This document shows positions 12,400-24,801 of a stretch of 64,000 nucleotides of DNA, piece after piece. The stretch spans positions 4,472,010 to 4,536,009 of the forward strand of contig NC_060061.1 in the NCBI RefSeq assembly GCF_020283565.1, read 5' to 3'. How positions within the stretch are numbered: position 1 is the stretch's first letter; each line of letters begins with the position of its first letter. Both the position numbers and the translations under genes were made by a program. Under the pieces are notes generated by a model that saw only the letters and a list, made by a program, of their open reading frames with translations, was not told the origin of the DNA and ran no database searches. The DNA is from Trifolium pratense (taxonomy: Eukaryota; Streptophyta; Magnoliopsida; Fabales; Fabaceae).

Positions 12400-15085
12400 T
12401 AAGACACCAGACATGGACATGCAGCAGCACTTAAGATTAGACAGACAATAAATGAATATGGTCACCACCACATCGCATAACACCAGAACAGAACATTAAA
12501 TTGTTCTTCATTTTCAACATTTAGAAAATAATATTGTTCGAAAATTCTTGTAAGGAAATGCAATCTCTTTTGACATGTATTGTATTGTATAGTAACACGT
12601 TTGAGCTGTTGAGACAGATGTATAAAATAGTTGGTAGAATATAAATTTGATCAGAGGCACATTACATGCAAGAACAATCTCACTTTGGAGGTATTCCAGC
12701 TCTGATATATATAAAAAAAAAAAGAGCAGATATTCTGCTGCTGATTTAGTCTCACAGTGAACTATAAAGGCCTAAGCATATATATAATCGTTCATTTTGT
12801 GAACACATTTTCTATTTTCAATTTTTAAAATAGGTGTTCATTTTATGACTTGTTAGTAAGAAGATATGACATCTTGAAGTGAATCAATGTGAGAGAGAGA
12901 GAAAATGAAATGATAGTTAGAATTTAGAAATGATGTATTTATGAAAATAATGAAAACAAAGGTTTATTCACTTTGTGAAATTGTTTTATGTTTTCATTTT
13001 TTAAAAAATTTGAATTCATTTTACTCTTTTTTTACGAGAAAATGCTTATAGCATATCACCGATTAATAAGTATTCAATACAATATACTAGAATGTTTGTA
13101 TTTAATTTTACTTGTTAAAATGGTAACTATGACTTAATTCTTTCAGCATTTTCAAGATTTTCCAAAAAATATACTCAACTATTCACTTTAATGATCTATT
13201 AGTTTCTTATTAGCAGCTAAAATTAAACAAAAAAAAAAATAGAAAATATTATCTCAATTTAAACTAAGTTTATTTCATATGAATTAATTTTTAGCATATT
13301 TGTAACATCTTAAATTGGGTTTTTAGAACCGTTAAGTGTTCCCATAAACTAATACGAGTTTTTAGTATCTTCTGTCCTCACTGCACATTTTTTATAACTC
13401 TCAAGATGATCACTTATTCAAAGAGTGCTCTAAATCAAACATGTTTAAATGTGTAGTTCTTATGGTATGAACTATCGAAAATAATATATCTAGTTGGCAT
13501 ATGTAGTAGAAATCAATTCTTATAAATTAGTATCCTTCAACTTTACAACCACATACCTACACAATCTCAGGATCTATGGTACCAATGTGGAATCAGTTCA
13601 TTCACAAGTCTTTTTAGGCCTAAAAATTGACAGAAGCCACTCATTGTCTATAAGTGAAAATGAACTTTGACTGAACTTTGTTTTTTGTTGGAAACAACTT
13701 TGACTGAGATTCTGGAAAACTCACTAGAGATCAACAACGTGGAATTTCAATTTACTTTATCATTATCCGTACGTATTTATCGTTTCTAAGTAAAGATTCC
13801 CAGAAGCAGAGAAGAAAAATGATCATAATTTTGGTCATTAATAATGACAACAACCCCTCAAGACCTCATTTCCCTTACTTTAATGCTAGAAAATTCTGTT
13901 TATGTATTTATTCAATGAATCATAATGTATAGTATAGTCACAAATATCCAAATTTGGATTTTATATCAAAGAGAAGAGACACACAGTTGAAGTGTTGATT
14001 TTTCCTAATGCTGCTGGGACCAATATTCTTTTACAGTTTAGAATTTATTTTATCCCGAATTCAGAAATGTATTGATAAACGATGAAAACAACAAATTGTG
14101 TGTAAATTTTGTTCATGTTCTGTCATGTACTAGTACGTTTTCGTTTTCCCAAGAAAAATTGGAGTAATCAATCAAACCCCCAAGGCTCAGTGACTCAGTG
14201 TGCATGAACAGTACTTCAATAGATACAATACAACAAATGAAAACGCCAAAGTGAAAACTACGTAGTTCCTTACTTATCCCTTGTTGTCAGATATGTGTGT
14301 GATGTGAGTGTGACAATGTGAACATAGTCACGGTAGCCTTAAAAATATATAGTTCATTCAGCTTCACTATGCAAGAGGACAAAGGAAGGTGATTTAATTA
14401 TAGTTAGGATTCTGCATAATCAATAGCTGTTTGGTAAAGAGTAGTAATAACGTGTACTGTTAGGAAAACAAGACAGAAAATAAAAAAACACATGAATATT
14501 ATGTCGAAATTTTAATTGTTGTCGAATGACAACTAAAGAATAACATTATGTGAAAATTGTTATAACATATAAACTATTCTTAACAATCTTACGGGTCGGT
14601 ACATTCGCACCCTCTAAACTAAATACATAACTACATCTCACAACACTAACACTTAAAGTGCTTCTGACCAGTTCATCTTCTAACGAAGAATTAGTGTAAC
14701 AGTCCAGACCTTCTCTTAGGCAACCCCGACACTATCACCCTACGATTTTCTTTATCCCCTCTCTAATAGAATTTTTGTCTTTTGTGAAAATCGAACAACA
14801 TACCATGAAATTCAAGTACATTTTAATCTATTCTCACTACCAATTAAGCTATAAACTTTTGTTTTGAAAAACAAACGAAATCTTGCTTATACTAATTTTA
14901 AGGTAATCTTCTCAAATTAATTTCATGTAAAATTTTCCAACATATATATATTATTTTCAAGCAAAATGTTACTAGTTCAAATCCTAGCTACTAATATGAT
15001 AATGATCTCCAAAATTAAATGGCATAGATATGATATGATACGATTTATTCCCGAATGAGTCCAAAGTAAAACAGTAGTAGGAAAG
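12400..15085. repeat. Duplicated non-coding segment, long copy
   Basis: This is the partner of 6820-7680, with the same blocks in the same order and orientation but with extra sequence between them. Identity within blocks is high enough to read by eye, with scattered substitutions and small indels. It lies upstream of the DREB/ERF gene. No coding content was recognised. Confidence 0.8.
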
Positions 15086-15316
15086 GCATTATTATTAGCT
15101 AGGTAGCCTGCTATCTATGTTCATGTCTATGTCCATGTCCTCCATGTCATGTCAATCCAACAAACTTAATTAAGCCCTAAATCATCCGTCGTCTTATTCT
15201 ATTTACTACAGCCAGCCTGTGAGCGAGTAGTGACCGTTTCTGTCTGGGTCAACCTATTTAGGGTGACTGTCCCCCGTTACCTTCCTTCTCTTTGCCACAC
15301 CCACCTTCTTCTACCA

Positions 15317-15318
<2 letters not shown>

Positions 15319-15384
<66 letters not shown>
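15319..15384. repeat. (TA)n microsatellite
   Basis: About 33 uninterrupted TA units, roughly 1 kb upstream of the DREB/ERF start codon, followed by a CTCTCTCTCCCTC pyrimidine run. Tract length is likely to vary between individuals and to be prone to assembly error. Confidence 0.97.
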
Positions 15385-15387
<3 letters not shown>

Positions 15388-15989
15388 TCTCTCTCCCTCT
15401 TTAATAAATAAATAAACAATTTAATACTGTGCATTCACATTGTCATATAAGGCTTTTGTTTCAAATTTAAAATACAATTTTATTATGAAGTAAAACAATC
15501 TCAACCGTCGATCAGAGATCGAATGGCTGAGATCAGTTCCATCAAATTCCCTATGAGCAACTCTATTATAGATGGTCTAATGTTTTTACATATCTAAATA
15601 AAGAGTTATTTTATGTGTCCACAAATTCTAGTTTAATTGGCATAAATGCCGAAATTACTAGTGTCAGACGTTATTACTAGGATCCTGGTTACTCTACTTT
15701 TATGTGTAAATTTTCAATGACTTTGTCATTTCGTCTATCAATAAAAAAAAACATTTATGAAACAAAAATTTAAATTAAAGAAGACACAATTCATATAAAA
15801 TCTAATAAAATATTATTATATTGAATATATTTTCTATTTTGGGGAGTTGAAATAAATAAATATTTGATAGATGTGCATGTACTAGTAGGCATAGCATATG
15901 CAATTATGCATAATATGGAAGCCATTCGTGTGGGGGTCACATACATATAAGCCCCACGTTCCTCTTTTATATCTTTCGTCCTTCTATCT

Positions 15990-16340
15990 TAAGGCTTAGC
16001 TACCCTCCCTCCCTCCCTTCTCTATAACCCCTTAAGTTAACCCCTCCCTCCCTCCATTCTCAACTTCATTGCTTTCCCTTCCCACTTCCACTCCACTTCA
16101 CTTCTTACACACTCTTTCTCTCTACCTTGCCTCATACACTACCTACTATAAATACACACACACACTCTTAATAGAAGAAGATACTACTACTATAGCTAGT
16201 AGCTAGTAATTTCATAACTACATTAATCAATATTCCAAACCAAACAAAAAATAACTAAGCCATTTTAGTTAGTTATAAAATAAATAAGTGTGTGAGTGTG
16301 ATATAACTAAAAATAGAAATTGAACTGTTTAGTTAAGGCA
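15990..16340 (+). promoter_or_regulatory. Pyrimidine-rich leader and proximal promoter of the DREB/ERF gene
   Basis: The 350 bp before the ATG hold repeated CTCCCTCC tracts (about 16003-16060), CT-rich runs (16070-16130) and a TATA-like CTATAAATACACA at about 16145. Start codons between the TATA-like box and the ATG at 16341 appear absent. Pyrimidine-rich leaders are common in strongly transcribed plant genes; the exact transcription start is inferred, not seen. Confidence 0.5.
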
Positions 16341-17093
16341 ATGGGTGAGTGTGAGATACCTCAACTTATTATTAGTAGCTCTAGCTCAGAGACTAAAACT
16401 TCTTCATCTTCGGAGCTCCATTTACCCGACCCGGTTCAAAAGAGATCCAAAAGACCAAGAGAAAGTAACCACCCGGTTTACAGAGGAGTTCGAATGCGGG
16501 CATGGGGAAAATGGGTATCCGAAATCCGCGAGCCACGTAAGAAGAATCGGATCTGGCTAGGAACCTTCGCAACGCCGGAGATGGCGGCTCGAGCTCATGA
16601 CGTGGCAGCTTTAGCCATCAAAGGTAGTTCAGCCATCCTCAACTTCCCTGAACTCGCTGATTCAATGCCCCGACCCGATTCAAATTCTCCTCGTGATGTT
16701 CAAGCCGCTGCTGTCAAAGCCGCTGCAATGGAAGTTCCCGATCATCAACAACAACAAACATCATCATCATCTTCGCTGTCGCAATCTTCATCATCTTGTT
16801 CATTGGCGATTTCATCTTCCTCCGGTGAACCGTCAACACCAGATGATCTAGGTGAAATAGTGGAATTACCAGCATTGGGAACGAGTTTCGAATTACCCGA
16901 CCCGAATAATATGATATTTTCCGACCCGGTTGATGGTTCATGGACTTGGTTTAATAATCACAGCATTTACGATGAAAGGGATTATTTTAAGGACTTGGAT
17001 CAGATTTCAATGCAACAAGATACTAATTCTGAAAGTTTTACTAGTATGATTCTTTGTGGTTATTATGAGGGTTCTTTGTGGCAGCAGCATTAG
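16341..17093 (+). CDS. AP2/ERF transcription factor, DREB A-4/TINY-like
   Basis: A single-exon gene of 250 residues. The AP2/ERF DNA-binding domain spans about residues 46-103, from [20 protein letters not shown] to LNFPELA. It contains the YRG element and WLGTF, and valine in WVSEIR (the DREB-type position that favours DRE/CRT elements over GCC boxes). The KRSKRPRE basic patch just before the domain is a likely nuclear signal. The stretch after the domain, [16 protein letters not shown], is typical of the DREB A-4 (TINY) group. The middle is serine/glutamine-rich ([15 protein letters not shown]) and the C-terminus is acidic with tryptophans (GSWTWF), as expected for an activation region. ATG 16341 is used; the frame is open 21 bp further upstream but has no ATG there. 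Family role: abiotic-stress or growth regulation; the target genes are not predictable here. Confidence 0.93.
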   Translation: MGECEIPQLIISSSSSETKTSSSSELHLPDPVQKRSKRPRESNHPVYRGVRMRAWGKWVSEIREPRKKNRIWLGTFATPEMAARAHDVAALAIKGSSAILNFPELADSMPRPDSNSPRDVQAAAVKAAAMEVPDHQQQQTSSSSSLSQSSSSCSLAISSSSGEPSTPDDLGEIVELPALGTSFELPDPNNMIFSDPVDGSWTWFNNHSIYDERDYFKDLDQISMQQDTNSESFTSMILCGYYEGSLWQQH

Positions 17094-19439
17094 TCTTATC
17101 TTAATTAATTACCCAATGCTTTTTACTACTTTCTTCTTCTACTATTTTCTTTTTTTTTTTAATTTTATTTTCATTTTTGTCATTTTCTTTGTTACATATA
17201 TTTTAAAATTATGTGTGAACCCTTTTGAAATTTTTCACTTCAAAAGGCTAAATACATTTCTTGTCTCTATTGTGTTTATTGTTTAGGATTTATTATTATC
17301 TGTGTTGTTTGCATCTTTTTGGTTTAATTTCATGTTGTCTTCATCTTTGTGTTTTTTTATGTAATAATGCAAATAAAATGAAATATATATATATATACAT
17401 GTAGAAACTATGTGTTTCTGTTTATGTTATGTTTATTATTATAATTATTATTTTATACTTTTCAACAACAGGCATAAATAAAGGTTAAAAGCAGATTCTC
17501 TTGTACATTTTTCTTTTACAGCTAATTAATTTTATTTTTTTTCAATTCATGGCCTACCCTATTTTTGGTATATGTGCCTTAAACATGAAAATTCAATTTT
17601 TAAGATGGTGTATATTTTTATTTTATTTTTTGACTAAAAGATAGTCTATATATGTATTGTTCATGACTTGACTAAAAGATAGTATGTTTGAATTGACTGT
17701 GATATTTAAAATTGTGGTAATAAGATATAGCAATTTTGAAAGAAAATATGTTTTAGAGTTTGAATAAAATCACATATTAGCATAATTTTATCAAATGCAC
17801 CGTTAAACATGTATATGTCAATCTTATTATGTTTGAGTTTGACTGCAGTAGACTTCCATTCTCACCAAATTCAAGTAGAAGTTTTTGGAGCTATTTTAAG
17901 TAAGTGTTCAATATTTCTTAGTCTTTTTCCAAATCTTAGTATGAGGTTTGTTAGACACAAACAAATCATGTTGGTCACTTGTTCTCCATGTTTTTCAAGT
18001 ATAAATTCTTTTCAGTATAACATAACAATAGTTAGCATGACCCAATCTTTTAATAAAATGTCGTGAAATGAGTTTGAAAAAGAAAAAAAAAAAAAAAGAT
18101 AATAATATTTCAAATTCTATATATGTCATATGGTTTAATGAATCACTAGTGCTAATAATATCAACTATTAATAAATTTAATACAACAATCAACTTATCAA
18201 CTTTTTTTATTACTTGTCATTTATTTAGTCATGAAGTCTTATACTTAAAAAATAGTATTTTATTTGCAAAGTAAACATAATCATTTTTTTTTCTAACCTA
18301 CTATCTTTTAATTGACTCTAGAAATTTTACCTGAATTCTTTTGATGAGAGAGGGTTATATCGTAAACTCTCATAAGATCCATATATATTTGTAAGGCATG
18401 GATAATTTTAATCAAAAAAACAAGTTGAACGAAGCTTGGATTGCTAATTGCCACAACAATAATTAGCACATACAGCCAGCAATAACTTGTTGACACGTAA
18501 CATTAATTTTGGTTTCTCTTAGCCAGCTTGGAGAGTAACACTTCCATAGTCAAATTAAATAGTAGTTCATGCTTTGGCAACTTGAGATAAAATCCAAAGA
18601 CCAAAGCAATCATTAGATTTTAGTTCAAAGCAAAGCCACTCAATGCTAATTAAGCTTTCTAATTATTCTCATGTGAAAGATTTTCCATGCAATTAGAATT
18701 TGTAAACAGTACTATTAGTATTAACGATAACGATGTGATAACAACTTGATTCAAAATAAAAATATTGCTTGGTCACGTGGAAGCATATTTCACCTAATTA
18801 AAGTATTTATTTTTTGATACTTTTGACGTCCTAATTAATTTAGAACATTTTATAAGAGTTAAGGAGATAATATATAGTATCTTGACAATTTAAACATCGA
18901 CCAATTGAGTACTAGAGGTAGTTTTTTCAGTTCTAGTTATGCTAATATATGAAATTTGGATTTAACGTTTACTCACTAGTCTAAATTTGAGTCAAATATA
19001 TCTTGACTTTTATTTGAAATTTCACTAGCTAACAACTATTTTTGTTCCGTGTCAAAAAATAATTAATTAATTTACGGAAGAATTACTCATAAAACAATTC
19101 GTTGACAATATACACTTGTTTAATGCAGTTGATCAGAATGATATTTGTTGGACACAGTTTTCCAACATCTGGTGTGATCAATCTTGACATGTGTATTCAT
19201 AAGCATAGGATTTCTGATACTACTATAATCAAAGACTACAAATCTTAGTAAAACTTTCGAATAATAATAAGATGGTCAGAAAATTTATGATCAATAAATT
19301 CACATTGAAAACTTGAGTTGATGATAATCATCGAGTACTACCACCTCTGATTTTTGTTATAGGACACAAGTGAGTAAATAAAAATTAATTATTTAACTTT
19401 TATCGGTATGATTGTTTTATATAAAAATTATGAGTATCA

Positions 19440-19575
19440 ATTGTTAATTGGTTTAGTGATGTTTGATACTTAATTTGATAGGAGAGCCACAATTTAATTC
19501 CCGTAACTACGATTGAGAGGTGGCTGAAACCATTTGATATTAAAACGACCCTGAATCAAAGGTGGTGAAAGAAAA
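19440..19575 (+). mobile_element. SINE-like remnant with tRNA-type boxes
   Basis: The order TTGGTTTAGTGATG, then CTTAATTTGATAGGAGAGCC, then AATTTAATTCCCGTAACTAC and GATTGAGAGGTGGCTGAAACC matches the better preserved copy at about 31380-31480. It resembles a tRNA-derived SINE with A box (GGTTTAGTGA) and B box (normally GGTTCGATTCC). An A run follows near 19570. It is old, with no target duplication found. Confidence 0.5.
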
Positions 19576-19954
19576 AAAAAATCATAATCAATGCCCCAAG
19601 TTAATATTTGCAATGAATGCAATTAAAAAAAATTCTAGGGCACACAAATTGAGATCCCATTTATTTACTAATTAATTACGCAATTTAGATTTAGATGAGC
19701 CGTGAAAACAATAGTTGCAACCTACACGGGTTACAACCGATAATTACTTGTGTCTTCAATGGGAGCAAAATACAGAATTTTTTATCTTAGCAAATTTTTG
19801 AATAAATTTAAATACAAATATGTGTATGAAAAAATCTTGCAAGAATTTTCTAATAATTAATTATACAGAACAAAAGCTGAATTTTAAAACGATCATAGAA
19901 GTTTGATAATTATACAGAACAAAAAAAATTGTTAATATAAAAAAGCGTCATATT

Positions 19955-20130
19955 AAACAGTGCACCCGGTGTACTTGTTAAGCATACTAAAAATAGAAAT
20001 AAAACATAACGTTAATGTTGATAAAAATAACTTTTTACACTTTCAATGCATTGAATGCAGGAATTTCAAGATAAAATTTTCTTTTTGGTATACTTAACTA
20101 GTGCACCGAACGCACTATTTAACATTTTCC
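19955..20130. mobile_element. Small inverted-repeat element (MITE-like)
   Basis: The left end reads TTAAACAGTGCACCCGGTGTAC, then TTGTTAAGCATACT. The right end reads GGTATACTTAACTAGTGCACC, then GAACGCACTATTTAACA. The ends are inverted copies (AGTGCACC, AGTATACC/GGTATACT and TTAA motifs pair). Similar termini with a different palindromic core occur at 24594-24755. Class and target duplication are unresolved. Confidence 0.5.
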
Positions 20131-20728
20131 AATAAAAAATTATGAGTGTATAATATGCATATTGTCGAATTTGATAATTACATATAGACAATATGCTAAA
20201 ATCATATTACTAGTTTTTGAAGAAGAAATCATATCACTGGTACTTCTTAAAGGTCAAATATATTCAAAGGTTATTTTAAGTTTTCTGCACAATGCAATTT
20301 TTTTTCATCAATAGTATTTGGCTTACTGGATCGCATAATTTAATTTAAAGATCAACTCTAATATATATCAAGTGGTTCTACTATTCACTCGATCAAATTA
20401 CGGGGGACTGAACTGTAATTTTTTCTATCAAATCCAACATCAATCATCAATAAATCAACTAACGATGTACTATACAAATATTCTTATGTTCACACACTCG
20501 TCAAATTTATAGACCCCATCGCAATATTGAAATATTTTTCAATATCTATTTTCATCTACCATTCATCACATTAAATTGTTGTGGTCCACTCGTATGTGTG
20601 ATATATGAATGTTATAAGTAAATAATTGTAAGAAGAAGATTCTGAATATAATATCATGTTGCGGTTATCATTATTAGATGATGTCTTTTTCTTGAGAAAA
20701 AAGGAAGCATAATATGATTTATAACTTA

Positions 20729-21234
20729 CTAGCGGGCCAGGCAGGCGCGTGCCTGTGTCTAACTTATGTACCCAAAAAAAAAAGATACGCTTTATGTTAT
20801 GGTGAGTTTGTTAATAAAAGATTTTTGTTACTACTAAAAAAAGCAAGGGTAATGTTGGTATTATGAAAATTCTACCCCAAAACTCATGTATTCTTTTTAT
20901 ATATTATATATTATAGTATAGAATAGATATAGATGAAAAAACCATAAAAAAAAAAGAGAGGAAGTTAAGGGCAATTATGGAATAATTAAAAAACCATAAA
21001 GGAAGTTAAGGGCAAAATGGACAAAAAAAAATCCAGCCCAAACTCCCTTATCCCCTTTATATATTTTATATTATAGTATAGAATAGATATAGATGAAAAA
21101 ACCATAAAAAAAAAAAGAGAGGAAGTTAAGGGCAATTATGGAATAATTAAAAAACCATAAAGGAAGTTAAGGGCAAAATGGACAAAAAAAAATCCAGCCC
21201 AAACTCCCTTATCCCCTTTATATATTGTTATAGA
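20729..21234 (-). mobile_element. Non-autonomous Helitron
   Basis: Read on the minus strand, the element starts TCTATAACAATATATAAAGG and ends in a hairpin (CAGGCA, loop CGCGCC, TGCCTG) followed after a few bases by CTAG, inserted between a host A and T with no target duplication. These are the standard Helitron ends: 5' TC, 3' hairpin plus CTRR, A/T target. At 506 bp it has no Rep/helicase gene. The interior contains an about 170-bp tandem duplication (about 20875-21055 against 21056-21230) that includes a copy of the 5'-terminal region (ATAGATGAAAAAACCATAAA, AAGGAAGTTAAGGGCAA and CCAGCCCAAACTCCCTTATCC motifs). Confidence 0.82.
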
Positions 21235-21235
21235 T

Positions 21236-22050
21236 AAATAGTACTACAAGTTATAAAAAAATTATTTATAACTTATAAACAGTACAAGTTATAAAAAAAA
21301 TATTATAAATAATTAAATAGTACAAAAACAGTAGTTATATTGATTAATATTGGTTTGACCTAATTTCTAAATATACTATTTTTATTTTTATTTTTTGTTT
21401 ACAATGAGTTGAGGATCGAACTCAAGACTTCTAACATATTACTTAAATCCATCATCATTACACCAAAACTGATGGCTTTAAATATACTATTAAAAAAAAT
21501 TAAATGTTCGAATAAAATTTTAATCACTAAGTTATTTTAAACAAAAAAAAAAAGAGTCAAGTATTCTTATTAAATAAACTTCGACAAAAATTATGTTTTA
21601 AAAGTAAAGTCATATAAAGAAAACAATATAAATTATAAAATAATAACTTATAATAAGATAAGATTAATTATTTGAACATTATTAGACGGAAACCCTATGG
21701 ACTATGGTTGTTAGGTGGACACAAGCAGTCACACATCATTACAAAGAGTGACTTTAATTTGGTTCCAATAATTGATGAGCAAAATCCTTCACCCCCATAT
21801 CATATCCTTGTTCAATTATTCGCAATTTCTATGATCTTAAACATATAAAATATCCTACAGTATTACGAGTTGTTTTATTAGATGCATGCTACAAGTTGTT
21901 TTTTTTTTTGGTGATAACAAGTTGTTTTTTTATGATAGCTACAAGTTTTCCATTTTGAATTAATATTAATATAAAATTGAGTAAAATAAAATCATTTGAT
22001 TTAATATTATAAATGGAGCCAAAATCTCATGATATGATCGTCTTTTATTT
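21236..22050. other. AT-rich spacer with a reverse SINE-like trace
   Basis: No gene was seen. Near 21400-21475, GAGGATCGAACTCAAGACTTC reads on the minus strand as a B-box-like GAGTTCGATCCTC, so this may be a tRNA-derived SINE trace. The rest is homopolymer-rich AT DNA. Confidence 0.4.
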
Positions 22051-22058
22051 ATGGTATT

Positions 22059-22686
22059 TAGAGGTGGGAATAGGCTAGGCCGAGCTAGGCTTTGCCAAGC
22101 CTGAGCCTGGCCTGTCAAAAAATCGAAGGTCTGAGCCTGGCCTGTGGCCTATCATAGGCTTAAATTCTAGGCCTGAGCCTGGCCTTTTGAAAGTCTGATG
22201 TGGCCTGTTAGCCTGTTTAAAAGCCTATTTCATATGAACATATTTAAATAAATAATTATATTTATTTTGAAATATACTTATGAACTAATAAAATAATGTT
22301 CCATTTGATATTTTAGAGAATTTGACTATATATGTCATCATATTTCAATTCTAGTTTATAATAATACATTTATATATGTTAAAAACTAATGTAGATTAAT
22401 AAACTTAAATTACTTAAAAAGTTAATAGATTTATAATTTAATCAAAGTATAAATTTTAATATATAAATAATAATCGTAATAAAAATATTATTAATGTTAA
22501 CTTAAATAGGCCGGCCTAGTAGGCCTCAAAGGCTTTTTTAATGGCCTACGGCCTGGCCTTTTTAGCTAAATAGGCTTATAAAAAAACATTGGCCTGCTCT
22601 ATTTAAAGAAATAGGCTGACCTGACCTGAGCTTATGTAAGCTAGGCCTTAAGGCCATGTAGGCCAGCCTGGCCTGTTCCACCTCTA
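22059..22686. mobile_element. hAT-type MITE rich in GGCCT repeats
   Basis: The 628-bp element is bounded by perfect 8-bp direct repeats ATGGTATT (22051-22058 and 22687-22694). Its ends are imperfect inverted repeats starting TAGAGGTGGGAATAGG on the left and TAGAGGTGGAACAGGC on the right. An 8-bp target duplication with TAGAGGTG-like ends points to the hAT superfamily. Both flanks are built of many degenerate GCCTGAGCCTGGCC / TAGGCCTGGCC units that can pair across the AT-rich centre. No transposase frame is present. Confidence 0.85.
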
Positions 22687-22924
22687 ATGGTATTCGATCA
22701 TATATAATATAACTTGGTATGGAGTAGCTAGTCAACACATGACCCCATGACATAGTTGTAAGATGCGAGGCATAGGACCCATGGTTTTGTATTATACTGT
22801 AGTACAGATTTAGGTGTATTATTTTTTGGTGGTTGGAAATGTAATTAATATCTAAAATTAGCTAGCAATTAGATTAATTATAATTCAATTAATCTTTCAT
22901 TTCTTCATCAATTAGTATAATATT

Positions 22925-23070
22925 GTTATGGACATTTTCTTCTTCTATGCTTGGCTCATACGTATGTGAAAAAATCGGTTGGGAGGAGAAAACCAACTTT
23001 GTGTGTCTCACATGTTTTCCGACAAAGATTAACCATCACTAACGACGGTGGAAACTTCATATTAATATCA
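22925..23070 (+). mobile_element. SINE-like 3' half
   Basis: The block TGGCTCATACGTATGTGAAAA, then TCGGTTGGGAGGAGAA, then TGTGTGTCTCACATG, TTTTCCGACAAAGATTAACC and ATCACTAACGACGG matches the downstream half of the element at about 32505-32665. The tRNA-like head is missing here. Confidence 0.5.
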
Positions 23071-23744
23071 TGCTAACCCAAAAAAAAAACCAATGAGATC
23101 AATTCTAAGCACACAAATATTTTATTACTATACATGTATATAGTATATAGTTTTAGTATTTATGAAGAAAAGAAGCTGGATCCTTTGAGAGAACAGTGTG
23201 ATTTACAGGAGTTATGGGGGGTGTACTTTTTGTGTTGCGAGCAATTTTTTAACATGGTTTTATGCTATATATGCTAGTACATAACAAACAGTAACTATTG
23301 TTAATGTATTTTGACCAAATTAGATTATTATAAATACATATATATAATCGAGGTGTTATTCCTTATGGAGTCACACTCACACACACATGCTCTTTAATTT
23401 GAAAGTTGACTTTTAATTAACAAAGGAAGTATTTGGGAACTACTATAGTAAACAGTGCACCACATAACCTTACCAAAAAAAAAAAGTGCATCACATAAGC
23501 TAATCTTGCTAGTATTAACGGTTAAACACTTATCATTGTATAAATGTACGTTTATATATAAATATAAATATGTTGACTCTGTCTTCAGCACATACTTAGA
23601 TGTAAAGGGTCTCTTCCATCTAAGCCCTCAACGTACTCTTGCTTGAACGTTTTCACATTTGCTTGTGAACAATGGATTAATATTTTTGTTAATATAAAAT
23701 GGGCTCTTAGATATATAAATGTATTTGAACACTTTTATGCTTTG

Positions 23745-23955
23745 AGCTAATTTTATATGAGATTCAAAGCTTTTCTGATATGGTATCAAAGTCGGTTACT
23801 TAATTAAGGTCCTGAGTTCGATTCATGACTTGGGCATGCAGCAGTGTTAAAACTTTTAGGGAGAGTTTGCAATCTATTTAGGTTCCACAAGACTCGATGG
23901 ATCAATCTTTACAATTGCGCGCAGAGAATACATAGTTTACGCAAAAAAAAATAGT
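23745..23955 (+). mobile_element. tRNA-related SINE-like remnant
   Basis: TGGTATCAAAGTCGGTTACT followed by AAGGTCCTGAGTTCGATTC resembles a tRNA-derived head with a B-box (GAGTTCGATTC), then a body ending near GCAAAAAAAAATAG. It is too decayed for boundaries or a target duplication. Confidence 0.4.
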
Positions 23956-24593
23956 CGGTTAAGCATTATTTAAAATGTGAGATTGGACTTAGGATCCACA
24001 TTATTAGGTATCGTATGGTCTGACTTTTTTACAGTCTAAAACTACTTTTAAAATAAAGGTTAAAAGTAAGTACTTTATAAATAAAGTTAAAGTTGTTTGG
24101 TGATTTATTTTTAGAAGATTTTTTTTTTCAAAAACATTTTTTTAAAAGATCTTAAAATAAACTTTAAGTGATATAAATTTTGAATTTTGAATTTTTGATA
24201 GATCGATCTTAATAATATACCAAATAAATTATAAATTTGTTAAAATTATATATTTATTATTTAAATGATATAATTATTTTTGATAATATTATTTAAAATA
24301 TAATAACTATATTTTAAAGAAGAAAAACACTATACACTACTACATTTTATTTTATTTTAATTGATAGCATGAAGTTTGAACCTTTATTGTTGTGGTGAAA
24401 TTTTGTTTATTTTTTAAACAGTGGTGAAAATTAATAGAATAATAGTACATGTACATGAATTATTTGTCTTGACGCAGTAGCACATAAAACATATGCATAC
24501 ATAATAATATAATAATTTGGATTTTGAAGGGAATCGAAGGCTGTAATGGCGAAAAGCTATACTGCCCCAAGAAAAAGTTACACGCAAATGTTA

Positions 24594-24755
24594 AATAGTG
24601 TCCCGGGACACTCTTTAAATAGTAAGTTATTTATAAAAATTTTATGGGAATGCCTAAAGCCAAAGTATTGGAAATTAAAGTGTTTAATTTTTTGAATAAA
24701 AAGTTCATTTTAGTGGAATGCTTAAAGAGTGTCTCGGAGACACTCGTTAGCAAGA
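24594..24755. mobile_element. MITE with palindromic subtermini
   Basis: The left end contains the perfect palindrome GTGTCCCGGGACAC followed by TCTTTAA. The right end contains TTAAAGA followed by GTGTCTCGGAGACAC, so the element is flanked by inverted ends that are themselves palindromes. It shares the GTTAAATAGTG terminal context with the 19955-20130 element. No coding content; no target duplication was settled. Confidence 0.6.
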
Positions 24756-24801
24756 CCAAAGTTATAAATATTAACTTTGCCAAAAGTCCTTTATTAATGT
24801 A

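Larger units (their letters stand above)
17094..20728. other. AT-rich intergenic DNA with MITE and SINE debris
   Basis: Apart from the DREB/ERF 3' region (T-rich, with several AATAAA-like signals before about 17390), no gene was recognised. The parts that could be named, a SINE-like remnant near 19440 and an inverted-repeat element near 19950-20130, are listed separately. The remaining open frames are short and have no recognisable protein content. Confidence 0.55.

Noticed and set aside
15230..15415. Open frame ending in alternating Ile-Tyr repeats
   Set aside because: Produced by the (TA)n microsatellite; the same applies to the frames over 30893-31133 and 49889-50125.
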